Below the pieces are notes generated by a model that saw only the letters and a program-made list of their open reading frames with translations, did no database searches and was not told where the DNA came from. Made by a program: the position numbers and the translations under genes. Below, one piece after another: positions 10,295 to 20,593 of a stretch of 61,362 bases of DNA. The first letter of the stretch is position 1, and every line of letters starts with the position of its first letter. This DNA is from Microcoleus sp. bin48.metabat.b7b8b9.023. GTDB lineage: Bacteria; Cyanobacteriota; Cyanobacteriia; Cyanobacteriales; Microcoleaceae. The stretch is taken from assembly GCF_013299185.1 (NCBI RefSeq), contig NZ_JAAFKG010000027.1, forward strand, positions 20,114-81,475, written 5' to 3'.

Positions 10295-10430
10295 CCCTAT
10301 AAAGAGGCTATTGCCAACGTCGGCATCTACCCAGCAACCTGGTTTCTAGAAGCACGGAAAATCCCTTGAATCTGATGTAAAATTACAACCGACAACTCAC
10401 AACTCAATCATTTTAATTTTTACCTTGAAT

Positions 10431-11678
10431 ATGAACGATAAGAATTCCGAAAGAAGCATCATACTAATTGTCGATGACAACCAAACAAATCTTGACGTAC
10501 TTTTCGAGTTGTTAAGAAATTACGGATTTAAAGTATTAGTGGCTCTAGACGGCGAAAGTGCGATCGAGCAAATTGAATACATCCATCCCGACTTGATTCT
10601 TTTGGATATCATGATGCCCGGAATTGACGGTTTTGAAACTTGCCTGCGTTTGAAAGCAGACCCGTCAACCCGAGACATTCCAATCATCTTCATGAGCGCC
10701 CTTTCCGAGACCCTTGATAAAGTAAAAGGCTTTCAGACAGGAGCAGTTGACTACATCACTAAGCCTTTCCAGCACGAAGAAGTGTTGAGCCGCATAGAAA
10801 CTCACTTGACAATCCGCAACTTGCAACAAAAACTCGAAGAAAAAAACCTAGAACTAGCCCAGCTCAACCAAAATCTGGAAAGACTTGTCGAACAAAAAAC
10901 CAAGCAATTAATCGACCAGGAAAAAACAGCCATCATCGGACGTTTGACCCAGGGAATGGTGCACAACCTCAAAAGCCCGCTACAAGTGATCCAGACTAGC
11001 GTCGATTTGATTGAAACAAAAGCCACAAAAATTCAAGAAGACTCTTTTTTAAATTATACCAAATACATCTTTCAAGCTGTCTCAAAAATTAATCAGATTA
11101 TGGATACTCTGATGATGAAAAGCAGGAAAGAACAAAACCAAGATTTGCATCCTGTAAATATCAACGATTTAGTCCAGCGAGAAATTCAACTATTGGAAGG
11201 AAATATGTTTTTCAAGAATAAGATTAGAAAAAAATACTTTTATGACGAACAGATTCCGAACCTTCCCTTAATTTATTCCTATATGTCTCAAGTATTTTAT
11301 AACTTAATAAATAATGCAATGGATGCTATGTGGGAAAGAAAAAGTAGGGAACTAACTATCGTGACTCGGCAAGATAACTCGAACATATACATGGATATTG
11401 CAGATACGGGATGCGGCATAGCACCTGAAGATTTGTCAAAACTTTTTGACCCTTTTTATACGTCGAAGCCACCTAAAGGGGAAGAAAAAAACGAAGGGGA
11501 ACCAACAGGAACTGGCCTCGGACTTTATACTTGTATTGAACTTTTAAAACCTTTTAATGGCGAGATTGCTATTAGCAGCAATCTCGGTCAAGGCAGCGTA
11601 TTTACAGTCGTGCTTCCCAAACAGCCGAAAAATTTATCTGCTCAACTCAGTAAAATCCCCTCCGGTGAGAAAACCTGA
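10431..11678 (+). CDS. Receiver-histidine kinase fusion
   Basis: This 415-aa cytosolic protein has an N-terminal receiver (res. 8-128; DD at 15-16, phospho-acceptor Asp59 in LILLDIMMP, Lys111 in ITKPF), a coiled coil (130-165), a HisKA-like helix with His178 in MVHNLKSPLQ, and an HATPase domain (N-box YNLINNAMDAMW, DTGCGI, GTGLGLYTC). The receiver-first layout is typical of cyanobacterial kinases that are themselves phosphorylated by another kinase. It lies about 370 bp after the 2158-aa kinase in the same direction, across a MITE remnant, so it could be its partner or be transcribed separately. The frame opens with a TTG two codons earlier; ATG 10431 is the more usual start. I see no clear Shine-Dalgarno. 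Confidence 0.9.
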   Translation: MNDKNSERSIILIVDDNQTNLDVLFELLRNYGFKVLVALDGESAIEQIEYIHPDLILLDIMMPGIDGFETCLRLKADPSTRDIPIIFMSALSETLDKVKGFQTGAVDYITKPFQHEEVLSRIETHLTIRNLQQKLEEKNLELAQLNQNLERLVEQKTKQLIDQEKTAIIGRLTQGMVHNLKSPLQVIQTSVDLIETKATKIQEDSFLNYTKYIFQAVSKINQIMDTLMMKSRKEQNQDLHPVNINDLVQREIQLLEGNMFFKNKIRKKYFYDEQIPNLPLIYSYMSQVFYNLINNAMDAMWERKSRELTIVTRQDNSNIYMDIADTGCGIAPEDLSKLFDPFYTSKPPKGEEKNEGEPTGTGLGLYTCIELLKPFNGEIAISSNLGQGSVFTVVLPKQPKNLSAQLSKIPSGEKT

Positions 11679-11696
11679 ATTAAGTTCGGCATCAGG

Positions 11697-12128
11697 TTCG
11701 TAGTGAGGACTTTAGTCCTTCTTTATTAAGGGTTCGTAGTGAGGACTTTAGTCCTTCTTTATCAAGGGTTCGTAGTGAGGACTTTAGTCCTTCTTTATTA
11801 AGGGTTCGTAGTGAGGACTTTAGTCCTTCTTTATCAAGGGTTCGTAGTGAGGACTTTAGTCCTTCTTTATCAAGGGTTCGTAGTGAGGACTTTAGTCCTT
11901 CTTTATCAAGGGTTCGTAGTGAGGACTTTAGTCCTTCTTTATCAAGGGTTCGTAGTGAAGACTTTAGTCCTTCTTTATTAAAGGTTCGTAGTGAGGACTT
12001 TAGTCCTTCTTTATCAAGGGTTCGTAGTGAGGACTTTAGTCCTTCTTTATTAAAGGTTCGTAGTGAGGACTTTAGTCCTTCTTTATTAAAGGTTCGTAGT
12101 GAGGACTTTAGTCCTTCTTTATACAAAA
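11697..12128. repeat. Twelve tandem 36-bp copies of the GTAGTGAGGACTTTAGTCC repeat
   Basis: Units begin every 36 bp from 11697 to 12093 (TTCGTAGTGAGGACTTTAG, then TCCTTCTTTATCAAGGG or TTATTAAGGG/TTATTAAAGG). One unit (11949) has GAAGAC instead of GAGGAC, and the last decays at its end. There are no variable spacers. Because 36 is a multiple of 3, the minus strand stays open through the array as a 144-codon frame of repeated KEGLKSSLRTLD; I treat this as an artefact. The array starts 19 bp after the stop codon at 11678. Confidence 0.95.
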
Positions 12129-12831
12129 GATAGGAATAAAGTTCTCACTACAAACTGGCGTTACTTGTCAGTAATTCAACCGAGACAATTTGATAGTATG
12201 TTCCGTAAATTCACTGTAACTGAGCTAGGTTCGCAGTCAGGAATGTAGTCCTTCTCCATCTGCGATGTTTTGCCCAGTCTCTTGCTATTTCCTTGCCAAA
12301 AGTTGTAAATTAAAATAGAGTAGATTTGCAAGATCGCTAAAACTACGATAAATTTGGGTCACCAGGTTTGGAGTGAGGCCGACAAATTGCAGCAAATAGC
12401 TCAATTATATAGTAACCGCCACATCGGCGCGGACGTAAATAACCTCATCAATAAAGCCTAGACTTGTTTATGCCTCAACGCTTTAATTCCCCTACTTAAA
12501 TGTCAACTGTCCCAGGTCAACTGTCAAGGCATACAAATAAATCTCGGGCGTCTGCAAGCACTCAGCCACCCTACAGCCTGCGGTTCAAGTTTCCCAAAAA
12601 TGATGCCATTCCCTCAAAAGAATGCAACTCGCCGTACTCTCAACCATGAGAGTCATCCACTATTTCCAATTATTCAATTTTTAAAATTTTTAATATAAAA
12701 TGATAGGAGCTAGGTAGCTGCATCCGCAGCAGTTTTTATTGGATAAATAAAAGTAGCAAACTGATATCGCTCGAAAAAAATAATGCAACTTTAGACAAGC
12801 GCGAAACCGGACACTCATCAGTAATTCCCAA
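12129..12831. other. Intergenic region, no complete gene
   Basis: About 700 bp. It holds a worn repeat half-unit near 12226 (GGTTCGCAGTCAGGAATGTAG) and a short open stretch ending at the stop near 12460 (…LGHQVWSEADKLQQIAQLY…) that has no start codon and may be a gene remnant. No RNA gene is visible. Confidence 0.5.
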
Positions 12832-12866
12832 ATCTAAAATCTAAAATCTAAAATCTAAAATCTAAA
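12832..12866. repeat. Five ATCTAAA heptamers (STRR) just before a start codon
   Basis: Five exact tandem copies of ATCTAAA, the short tandemly repeated repetitive type known from filamentous cyanobacteria. They end 5 bp before the ATG of the 1669-aa kinase, taking the place where a ribosome binding site would be. The same heptamer recurs at 48852-48879. Confidence 0.9.
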
Positions 12867-12871
12867 ATGGT

Positions 12872-15800
12872 ATGACCTCTGTTCTTGAATCAACTTTAAC
12901 GCCTGCTTGCTTGAAAGTTCTTTTAGTAGAAGACTGTGCCCAAGATGCAGCACTAATTCAAGAACTGCTGTCCGACGATCGCGAACTGAGAGTATCAATT
13001 GAGACAACCAATGTAGTTCGCATCGGGGAAGCGATAGAAATTTTAACCAGCGATGTTTTTGATGTAATTTTATTAGATTTAACCCTCCCTGATAGCCCAA
13101 AATTTAATACTTTCTTCCGCCTCCAAGATGGCGGAATCAATATTCCGATCGTCATTTTGATAGGGGCGGATGAAGAAGAATTGGCTGTCAATTTAATTGC
13201 CGCCGGCGCTCAAGATTATCTGGTGAAAAAAGAATTAGACAGCCGACTGCTGGTGCGGACGATCGAGTGCGCGATCGCCCGCCAGAAGCGACAAGCAGAA
13301 TGGCAAAAAAGTCAAGGAAAATACCCCCAGGTTTTTGACAAGATCAAAGAAGTAGTTTTTGAAACAAATATTGCGGGCAATTGGACTTTTCTCAATCTTG
13401 CTTGGACGAAAATTACCGGATTTACGGTTGATGAAAGTTTAGGAAATTCCTGTTTGAGTTACATTCATGTTGACGACCAACACCAATATTTAAATTCCTC
13501 TAAAAATCTGACCAAAAATCAAGAAATATCCTGTTGCTATCAAATTCGATATCTTACCAAAAATGGCGAAATTCGCTGGGTAGAAGTTCAGGAATTTTTG
13601 ATTTTTGGCGAAAACGGCGCGGCGCAGGGAACTACTGGAACTATTAACGATATTACGGAGAAAATTTTAGCCAGAGAGGAAGCGGAAGCTAATAAATCTT
13701 TTTTGAATTATACGATCGATGCAGTTGCCGATCCAATTTTTGTCAAAGATGAACAGCACCGCTGGATACTGTTAAATGATGCTTTTTGCAAGCTGATAGG
13801 CAAGCAGCGCGAGGAACTGCTAGGTAAATCGGATTACGATTTTTTTCCCAAAGAAGAAGCTGATTTTTTTTGGGAGAAAGACGAACAAGTGTTTGGAACC
13901 GGGGAAGAAAACAACAGCGAGGAAATATTTACGGATGTGAGCGGTGCTAAGCACATTCTGTCTACAAAAAAAACCGTATTTAAAAATACTGACGGCAGTA
14001 AAATACTCGTCGGAATAATTCGAGAGGTAACAGAGGATAAGCGGAAACTATTAGCACTGCAAGAAACCCAAGCTAGACTCCAGCAAATTGCTGCCAATTT
14101 GCCGGGAGTAATTTATCAATTTCGCTTCTCAAGCGACGGCAAACAATGTTTTCCTTACATTTCTTCTGGCAGCCGCGATTTATATGAATTGGAACCTGAA
14201 GATATTCAGGAAAATTCCGAACTTATGTTCAGTTGCATTCATCCAGATGACCTCCCAAAAATTCAAGAATCTATTGTTTATTCTGCGGCAAATATGGAGC
14301 CGTGGCAGCAGGAATGGCGCGCGATTATGCGGTCTGGAAAACTTAAATGGATGCGAGGTGTTTCGAGACCGGAACGAGTTAATTTGACGGCGCTCATAGG
14401 GGCCGAAGGCGATATTGTTTGGGAAGGGATGATACTGGATATTACTGATTTAAAAGAGACGGAAGCGGCTTTGCGGGAGAGCGAAGCAAGATTTCGATCG
14501 CTAATTGAGAATATTCCGGGCGCTATCTGCCGCAACTTATACGATGCTGATTGGACGATGGTGTTTGTGAGTGACGAACTTGAGGCAATTAGCGGCTATG
14601 CTGCTGGGGATTTTATTCACAACAACCGCTTGAGTTTTGCTAGCATCATCCATAAGGCAGACGGGGAAATGCTCGATCGACAAATCAGAGCGGCGGTAGA
14701 CTCGAAACAGCCGTATCATGTAGAATACCGGATTGTGCGCGCTGACAGGTCGGTGCGCTGGGTGTCCCAAAGGGGTAGGGCGACTTACAATCCAGAAGGG
14801 TTGGTTTTGTGGCTTGACGGAGCGATTTTTGATATTACCGATCGCAAAAACGCCGAATATACCCTGTGTTTGGTAACTCAAGCTGTAGACAGTGCTAGCG
14901 ATGCGATCGCGATCGCAGATTTAGACGGCTATTCAATTTATCACAATCAAGCATTTATTCAACGCTACGGCTATACAGTTGAGGAACTAAATAATGCCGG
15001 TGGCCCAGCAGTAATGTACGCCAAATCTCAAGAGTTAAGAAAATTATTTAAAGTCCTGCGGAAAGGTTTGTCATGGAGCAATGAAATTGCACTCAGGGCT
15101 AAAAACGGCGAAATTATCGAAACTCAATTGCGAGCTGACTGCATTAAAGATAGCGCCAGCAAACCAATAGGAATGATGGCAATCATTGCTGACCTTACAG
15201 ACCTAAAACGCGCCGAATCAGCCTTAAAATTCAGTCAAGAGCGATTGCAGTTAGCGGTTTCAGGCAGCTCTTTGGGGCTGTGGGATTGGAATATAGCTAC
15301 TGGCGAAACTTATTTCGACTCGCAGTGGAAATCAATGCTCGGTTACGCAGACACTGAAATTGACAACAACTTCCAAGGTTGGGAAAATTTGCTGCATCCC
15401 GAAGACAGAATCAGAGCAAGAGAATCTTTAAATTTATATTTTGAAGGTGGCATCGAGATCTATGAATTTGAATTTAGGCTCCTCAACAAAGCCGGAAATT
15501 GGCAGTGGATTTTGGGGATGGGCAAAGTAGTCGAGTACGACGAATGGGGTGCGCCATTGCGGATGACGGGTACTCACAAAGATATCAGCGCCCGCGTTGA
15601 AGCCGAAGCCGAAAAAACGCAGTTAATCGCATCTCTACAAGAACTTGCCGACCAATTGCAATATGCACAAGAAATTGGCCGCATGGGAAATTGGGAATTC
15701 GACATAGATACCGGTATTGTTAATTGGTCTACCGAAGTGTTTCGCATTTACTGTAGAGAATTTAATTGGCAGCCGACAATGACACAAATTTTAGAGCAAA

Positions 15801-17881
15801 TTCATCCCGATGATAAGGAAAGCGTTACAGAAGCTTTGCAAAAGGCGGTGAATGAAGGGATAGCTTTCGACATCGACCACCGCATATATTGTCCACCAGC
15901 AGAAATCCGGCACGTTAACTGTAAAGGACAAGCTGTTAAAAATGACTTCGGTCAGGTGGTGCGACTGTTTGGCACGGAAATCGATATTACCGATCGCAAA
16001 AAAGCAGAAATTGCTTTGCAAGAAAGCGAACAGCGATTTCGGGCTGTATTTGAACAAGCGGCGATCGGGATTGTTAAAGTGTCGCCCGAAGGTAGTTTCT
16101 TGAATGCAAATCAAGGCTTCTGCAAGATTATCGGATACTCAGAATTGGAACTAAAACTGCGAAATGTTTGGGAAATTTCTCACCCCGAAGATGTAGAAGC
16201 AGATGTCGAGTCTGCCCAAAGACTGTTAGCTGGGGAAATTTTGAATTATTCACTTGAGAAACGCTTTGTGCACAAAGACGGTTCATTTGTTTGGGCTAAT
16301 GTGACTGTATCTTTAGTGCGGGACGGGTTTGGGGAACCAAGCTACGGAATTGCTGTGATTGAAGATATTAATCACCGCAAACTTGCCGAGTCTATCTTGC
16401 GCCAGCAATTAAAACAAGAACGCTTGGTGGTAGGGATGCTGGAACGCATTCGCTCTTCTCTAAATTTAGAAGAAATCTTGACAAAAGCTGTTGCTGAAGT
16501 ACGACATTTTCTGCAAACAGACCGGACAATTATTTATCGGTTTAATCCCGATTGGAGCGGTTTTGTAGCAGTTGAGGCGGTGGGTGAAAATTGGCGGTCG
16601 CTTCAGGGAATAAGTATTAACGATTCTTGCTTTAAAGACAGCTATGGTTCTGCTTACCAAAACGGTCGCACTGTAGCTGTGGATGATATTTATAAAGCTG
16701 GTCTTTCTGAGTGCTACATTAATTTATTAGCTCAATTTCAGGTGCGAGCTAATTTGGTAGTGCCGATTTTGCAAGGTGAGAAGTTGTGGGGCTTGTTGAT
16801 TGCTCACGAGTGCGCTGGCTGCCGCCAATGGCTAAAAATTGAGGTGGAGTGTCTCAAACAAATTAGCGTGCAGTTAGCAATCGCGATCCAGCAATCGACG
16901 CTTTTTGAGCAAGCACAAACTGAAATTGCCGATCGCAGACAAGCGGAGTCAGCTTTGCAGGAATCGGAAGCGCGCGAACGTTCAAAAGCGCGAGAGTTGG
17001 AAGCAGCTATTAACAAACTCAGAACCACTCAAGCTCAGCTCGTTCAAAATGAAAAAATGGTGAGTTTGGGTCAGTTAGTTGCTGGTGTCGCTCACGAAAT
17101 TAATAACCCAGTTAGCTTTATTCACGGCAATCTCAGTCCGGCTCGCCGTTACAGTTTAGATTTGTTGGAATTGATTAAAATTTATCAAGATTACTGTCCT
17201 AATCCTCCGGCTCAAGTGTTAGATAAACTCAATGAAATAGACTTGGATTATATTGCTGACGATTTCCCGAAATTGTTTACTTCTATGCAAGTAGGAACCG
17301 AGCGAATTGTCGAAATTGTCAAATCATTACGCAATTTTTCCCGGTTGGACGAGTCTGCTGGTAAGTCGGCGAACATTCACGAGGGAATTGACAGCACTTT
17401 GATGATTTTGCAAAATCGCTTGAAATCTCACAGCAGCCGTCCGGGGATTCAGATTGTTAAAGATTACCAGTTATTGCCGCAAGTTGAATGTTTTCCGGGC
17501 GAGTTGAATCAGGTATTTATGAATATTTTGATTAATGCGATCGATGCTTTGGAGGAACGGGACAAGGGGCGGACGATCGAGGAGTGCGATCGACATCCCA
17601 GTACGATCGCGATTCGGACTTATGAGGCTGCTGCGGGCTTCGTAGCGGTATCTATTGCGGACAACGGCGGGGGGATACCGGAGCCAGTGCGATCGAGGCT
17701 GTTTGACCCGTTTTTCACGACTAAGCCTGTGGGCAAGGGTACGGGTTTGGGACTGTCGATTTCTCACTCGATTGTAGTCGATCGCCACGGTGGCAGATTG
17801 ACCTGTATTTCGACACTGGGAGAGGGATCGGAGTTTTTGATTGAAATTCCCGTGCGATCGAATTTAGCGAATACAAACTAA
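12872..17881 (+). CDS. Multi-PAS sensor kinase with a DXCF cyanobacteriochrome GAF
   Basis: A 1669-aa cytosolic protein. Order: receiver (res. 14-135; [14 protein letters not shown]), eight PAS domains (starting near 145, 275, 402, 540, 668, 790, 925 and 1052), GAF (about 1190-1350), coiled coil, HisKA with His1408 in [18 protein letters not shown], and HATPase ([16 protein letters not shown]) to the C-terminus. The GAF has DSCF with Cys1253 and SECY with Cys1281, 28 residues apart, then [21 protein letters not shown], the DXCF cyanobacteriochrome pattern. It is paralogous over much of its length to the 2158-aa kinase upstream but lacks that protein's terminal receiver and ends as a simple kinase. 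Start ATG 12872 follows the heptamer array with no Shine-Dalgarno; a two-codon frame (ATG GTA TGA) at 12867 overlaps it. Confidence 0.93.
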   Translation: MTSVLESTLTPACLKVLLVEDCAQDAALIQELLSDDRELRVSIETTNVVRIGEAIEILTSDVFDVILLDLTLPDSPKFNTFFRLQDGGINIPIVILIGADEEELAVNLIAAGAQDYLVKKELDSRLLVRTIECAIARQKRQAEWQKSQGKYPQVFDKIKEVVFETNIAGNWTFLNLAWTKITGFTVDESLGNSCLSYIHVDDQHQYLNSSKNLTKNQEISCCYQIRYLTKNGEIRWVEVQEFLIFGENGAAQGTTGTINDITEKILAREEAEANKSFLNYTIDAVADPIFVKDEQHRWILLNDAFCKLIGKQREELLGKSDYDFFPKEEADFFWEKDEQVFGTGEENNSEEIFTDVSGAKHILSTKKTVFKNTDGSKILVGIIREVTEDKRKLLALQETQARLQQIAANLPGVIYQFRFSSDGKQCFPYISSGSRDLYELEPEDIQENSELMFSCIHPDDLPKIQESIVYSAANMEPWQQEWRAIMRSGKLKWMRGVSRPERVNLTALIGAEGDIVWEGMILDITDLKETEAALRESEARFRSLIENIPGAICRNLYDADWTMVFVSDELEAISGYAAGDFIHNNRLSFASIIHKADGEMLDRQIRAAVDSKQPYHVEYRIVRADRSVRWVSQRGRATYNPEGLVLWLDGAIFDITDRKNAEYTLCLVTQAVDSASDAIAIADLDGYSIYHNQAFIQRYGYTVEELNNAGGPAVMYAKSQELRKLFKVLRKGLSWSNEIALRAKNGEIIETQLRADCIKDSASKPIGMMAIIADLTDLKRAESALKFSQERLQLAVSGSSLGLWDWNIATGETYFDSQWKSMLGYADTEIDNNFQGWENLLHPEDRIRARESLNLYFEGGIEIYEFEFRLLNKAGNWQWILGMGKVVEYDEWGAPLRMTGTHKDISARVEAEAEKTQLIASLQELADQLQYAQEIGRMGNWEFDIDTGIVNWSTEVFRIYCREFNWQPTMTQILEQIHPDDKESVTEALQKAVNEGIAFDIDHRIYCPPAEIRHVNCKGQAVKNDFGQVVRLFGTEIDITDRKKAEIALQESEQRFRAVFEQAAIGIVKVSPEGSFLNANQGFCKIIGYSELELKLRNVWEISHPEDVEADVESAQRLLAGEILNYSLEKRFVHKDGSFVWANVTVSLVRDGFGEPSYGIAVIEDINHRKLAESILRQQLKQERLVVGMLERIRSSLNLEEILTKAVAEVRHFLQTDRTIIYRFNPDWSGFVAVEAVGENWRSLQGISINDSCFKDSYGSAYQNGRTVAVDDIYKAGLSECYINLLAQFQVRANLVVPILQGEKLWGLLIAHECAGCRQWLKIEVECLKQISVQLAIAIQQSTLFEQAQTEIADRRQAESALQESEARERSKARELEAAINKLRTTQAQLVQNEKMVSLGQLVAGVAHEINNPVSFIHGNLSPARRYSLDLLELIKIYQDYCPNPPAQVLDKLNEIDLDYIADDFPKLFTSMQVGTERIVEIVKSLRNFSRLDESAGKSANIHEGIDSTLMILQNRLKSHSSRPGIQIVKDYQLLPQVECFPGELNQVFMNILINAIDALEERDKGRTIEECDRHPSTIAIRTYEAAAGFVAVSIADNGGGIPEPVRSRLFDPFFTTKPVGKGTGLGLSISHSIVVDRHGGRLTCISTLGEGSEFLIEIPVRSNLANTN

Positions 17882-17936
17882 AATTTGGGAGATTTGGTAA
17901 TACTAATTTTATCGTGGTCATTCATGTAACTGGATC

Positions 17937-18224
17937 AGATATCAACCCAAAAAACCCGGCGGTTGGAAACCGCGTCTACACAAACAAAACCTGCCTCCGC
18001 AGGTTGAAGAGTCACTCGCACATTTCTCTCAAATTCCATATTTCTTAGTCCGCAGAGGCGGACAGATATCAACCCAAAAAACCCGGCGGTTGGAAACCGC
18101 GTCTACACAAACAAAACCTGCCTCCGCAGGTTGAAGAGTCACTCGCACATTTCTCTCAAATTCCATATTTCTTAGTCCGCAGAGGCGGACATCGTTTGTG
18201 TAGATGCGGTTTCCAACCGCCGAG
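17937..18224. repeat. Tandem pair of 161-bp-type inverted repeats
   Basis: A partial copy (17937-18063) is followed by a full 161-bp copy (18064-18224), at a period of 127 bp. Each starts AGATATCAACCC, contains GGCGGTTGGAAACCGCG, CTGCCTCCGCAGG and TCCGCAGAGGCGGAC, and the full copy ends GCGGTTTCCAACCGCCGAG, so its two ends are inverted repeats. An identical third copy lies at 20428-20588 on the other side of the group II intron. Confidence 0.95.
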
Positions 18225-18808
18225 TATTTCAATGGTAACGAATATTAATTCCGGTTGTATCGGAATGATTAGTGCGATTCGTTGAAACGTGAATCACGGT
18301 GAAAGCCCGTACATAGCGTTTCCAGCCACAAGGCTGAACTCTCGGTCTGATAAGGGTGCAAGTCCCTTCTGCCAGACTCAGGCATGACTCCTTACCTGCC
18401 CACACCGACCGAGCTCGATTCTCGGAGAGTGAAGCTGGGAACAGGGCGCAATCAGACATCTACTGTGAGATGACAATGGCGCTAATGGGGAGTTCCAATG
18501 GTGCAACAGAGCCTAGAAAAGTAACTTATCCGAGAGCGGGACACAGACCAACCTCCCGACTCCACTGGAGTTCATTCCCGCCGAATTATTGATCGAATAT
18601 CGGCAAGAGTCTAGGGAATCCAGTAGTTAAATTGGCTCCACCTAAAGGAACAATCAATCACGCCCGAAGGAACGAAGAAAAACGAGCTGAGGGTCAAGGG
18701 GAAGTCGAACCCTTTCGTAGGCTAGACGAGCAGCGGAATCCCCTCAGTTCGGGTAGGACAGACCGTAATTGGTCTGAGGTGTTCAGAAAACATAAGTTAG
18801 AGCAGAGC

Positions 18809-20386
18809 ATGATTAGACACAACAGCAATATTAGTGAATCTTGGAAGACGTTACCGTGGAAGAAATTCCGAAGGGACTTATTTCGCCTACAAAAACGAGT
18901 GTTTAAAGCGATTCAGGTTGGAGACAAGCCCAAAGCGAAGTCCCTTCAAAAGCTAATTCTGAAATCTCGGGCTGCAAGAATGTTGGCGATACGTCAAGTA
19001 ACTCAACTAAACGGTGGCAAAAAGACTGCGGGAATCGATAGAAAAGCCTCACTCACATTTGAGGAAAGGTTTACTCTGAGTGAAGAACTCAGAGCCAAAA
19101 GTAACAACTGGAAACATCAGAAGTTACGTTCAATACCAATCCCTAAAAAGGATGGGAGTACCCGCCTCCTTAAGATACCGACTATCGCTGATAGAGCATG
19201 GCAATGCCTCGCAAAATACGCGCTAGAGCCAGCGCATGAAGCAACTTTCCACGCCCGGAGTTATGGATTTAGAACAGGAAGGTCGGCGCATGACGCGCAG
19301 AAAACTCTGTTCAACAATCTACGCTCTCAGAGCAATGGAATAGAGAAACGGGTTATCGAGCTTGATATCGAAAAATGCTTCGACAGGATAAGCCACGCCA
19401 GCATAATGGAACGACTCATCGCCCCAAAAGGCATCAAGACCGGGATATTCCGCTGTCTAAAATCAGGAGTCAATCCAGAATTTCCCGAACAAGGAACCTC
19501 ACAAGGGGGCGTGGTAAGTCCATTACTAGCCAATATTGCTCTCAATGGGATTGAGGAAATACATCAATCAGTCCGTTACGCGGATGACATGGTAATAATT
19601 CTGAAACCTAAAGATGATGCGGAGGCAATACTTGATAAAGTCAGCGAATTTCTGGCAGAACGAGGTATGAAGGTTAGTGAAAAGAAAACCAAGCTAACTG
19701 CTACGACAGATGGGTTTGACTTCCTCGGTTGGCATTTCAAAGTGCAGAACAACGGGAAATTTAGATGCGTTCCATCAGTGGACAATTTTAAAGCGTTCCG
19801 TCAGAAGGTAAAACACATCGTTAACAACTCGAATTATGGTGCTACGGTCAAAGCTGAGAAATTAGCCCCTGTGGTTAGAGGTTGGAGAAATTACCACCGC
19901 TACTGTAAATTGGAAGGGTCGCGGTTATCACTGTGGTTTATCCAAAATAGAGCCTTCAAGGTATTCAATAAGGAATCGAAACAATCTCGCTACACCAGCA
20001 AGAAACTGCTTGATAAAGCATTCCCGACGGTTCCTTACTCCGAAAACAAATTTGTCAATGTCAAAGGAGAGAAATCTCCCTACGACGGAGATATAGCCTA
20101 CTGGAGTGAGCGTAACAGCAAGCTCTATAACGGCGAAACCTCTAAAGCTTTAAAACGGCAAAACCATAAATGTGGAAAATGTGGTCTAAAAATGCTAGGC
20201 GATGAAAAGGTACATCTGCATCACACAGATGGAAACCATAGTAACTCGAAAACTAATAACCTCTTAGCGGTTCACGAAAGCTGCCACGATTATCTCCACA
20301 TGAGCAAAGGCGCAAGCCAAGAACATCGGGAGCCGGATGCGGGGAAACCAGCACGTCCGGATCTAACTGAGAGGTGCGAAGGATAA
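18809..20386 (+). CDS. ltrA: Group II intron reverse transcriptase/maturase with HNH endonuclease
   Basis: The intron-encoded protein of 526 aa helps splicing and copies the intron by target-primed reverse transcription. Residues from ATG 18809: RT-0/1 region (WKTLPWKKFRRDLFRLQKR), YGFRTGRSAHDA, LDIEKCFDRI, GTSQGGVVSPLLANIALNG, catalytic YADD at 257-260, a maturase X region (VVRGWRNYHRYC), and a C-terminal HNH domain with CGKCGLKM, HLHHTDGNHSNSKTNNL and HESCHDYLH. The reading frame can extend 59 codons upstream to TTG 18632, but that part is intron RNA structure and the ATG version has the usual family N-terminus. Unusually, the frame runs through domain V and stops inside domain VI, adding a REPDAGKPARPDL tail encoded by the ribozyme core. 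Confidence 0.92.
   Translation: MIRHNSNISESWKTLPWKKFRRDLFRLQKRVFKAIQVGDKPKAKSLQKLILKSRAARMLAIRQVTQLNGGKKTAGIDRKASLTFEERFTLSEELRAKSNNWKHQKLRSIPIPKKDGSTRLLKIPTIADRAWQCLAKYALEPAHEATFHARSYGFRTGRSAHDAQKTLFNNLRSQSNGIEKRVIELDIEKCFDRISHASIMERLIAPKGIKTGIFRCLKSGVNPEFPEQGTSQGGVVSPLLANIALNGIEEIHQSVRYADDMVIILKPKDDAEAILDKVSEFLAERGMKVSEKKTKLTATTDGFDFLGWHFKVQNNGKFRCVPSVDNFKAFRQKVKHIVNNSNYGATVKAEKLAPVVRGWRNYHRYCKLEGSRLSLWFIQNRAFKVFNKESKQSRYTSKKLLDKAFPTVPYSENKFVNVKGEKSPYDGDIAYWSERNSKLYNGETSKALKRQNHKCGKCGLKMLGDEKVHLHHTDGNHSNSKTNNLLAVHESCHDYLHMSKGASQEHREPDAGKPARPDLTERCEG
20330..20363 (+). ncRNA. Group II intron domain V
   Basis: A 34-nt hairpin with the catalytic AGC near its 5' side, a GAAA tetraloop and the ACGT internal bulge region. 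Two positions that are normally Watson-Crick or G-U pairs read as G-A here: one in the lower stem (GAG against ATC) and one in the upper stem (GCGGG against CCAGC). Confidence 0.85.
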
Positions 20387-20427
20387 TACCTTCCATCGAC
20401 TCAACCAATCGCTCTTGACGTAGAGGA

Positions 20428-20588
20428 AGATATCAACCCAAAAAACCCGGCGGTTGGAAACCGCGTCTACACAAACAAAACCTGCCTCCGCAGGTTGAAG
20501 AGTCACTCGCACATTTCTCTCAAATTCCATATTTCTTAGTCCGCAGAGGCGGACATCGTTTGTGTAGATGCGGTTTCCAACCGCCGAG
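20428..20588. repeat. 161-bp inverted-end repeat, third copy
   Basis: By eye identical over its whole length to 18064-18224. It lies between the group II intron and the 3' end of the diguanylate cyclase gene, whose stop codon begins 6 bp further on. Recombination between the two identical copies would remove the intron. Confidence 0.95.
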
Positions 20589-20593
20589 CATTT

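Larger units (their letters stand above)
18272..20405 (+). mobile_element. Group II intron (chloroplast-like class) with encoded maturase
   Basis: The 5' end GTGCGATTCG fits the GUGYG consensus, and the next ~500 bp have the domain I look (GTGAATCACGGTGAAAGCCCG, GGTGCAAGTCCC). Domain V is the 34-nt hairpin at 20330-20363 with its AGC triad and GAAA loop, followed by a domain VI hairpin (GAAGGATAATACCTTC) and an AC 3' end near 20405. The 3' boundary is judged from the AY rule and could shift by one or two bases. Total length about 2.1 kb. The intron sits in noncoding repeat DNA between two identical 161-bp repeats, so no host gene is interrupted. Confidence 0.88.

Noticed and set aside
11692..12126. 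144-codon minus-strand frame of KEGLKSSLRTLD repeats
   Set aside because: It is only the 36-bp DNA repeat read in phase, with no start context or family.
11697..12128. CRISPR array
   Set aside because: The 36-bp period is CRISPR-like, but there are no variable spacers and no cas genes.
12320..12465. Short open stretch GHQVWSEADKLQQIAQLYSNRHIG
   Set aside because: It looks protein-like but has no start codon and is short; at most a gene remnant.
18632..18808. N-terminal extension of the intron maturase
   Set aside because: TTG start inside intron RNA structure; the ATG at 18809 gives the usual maturase N-terminus.
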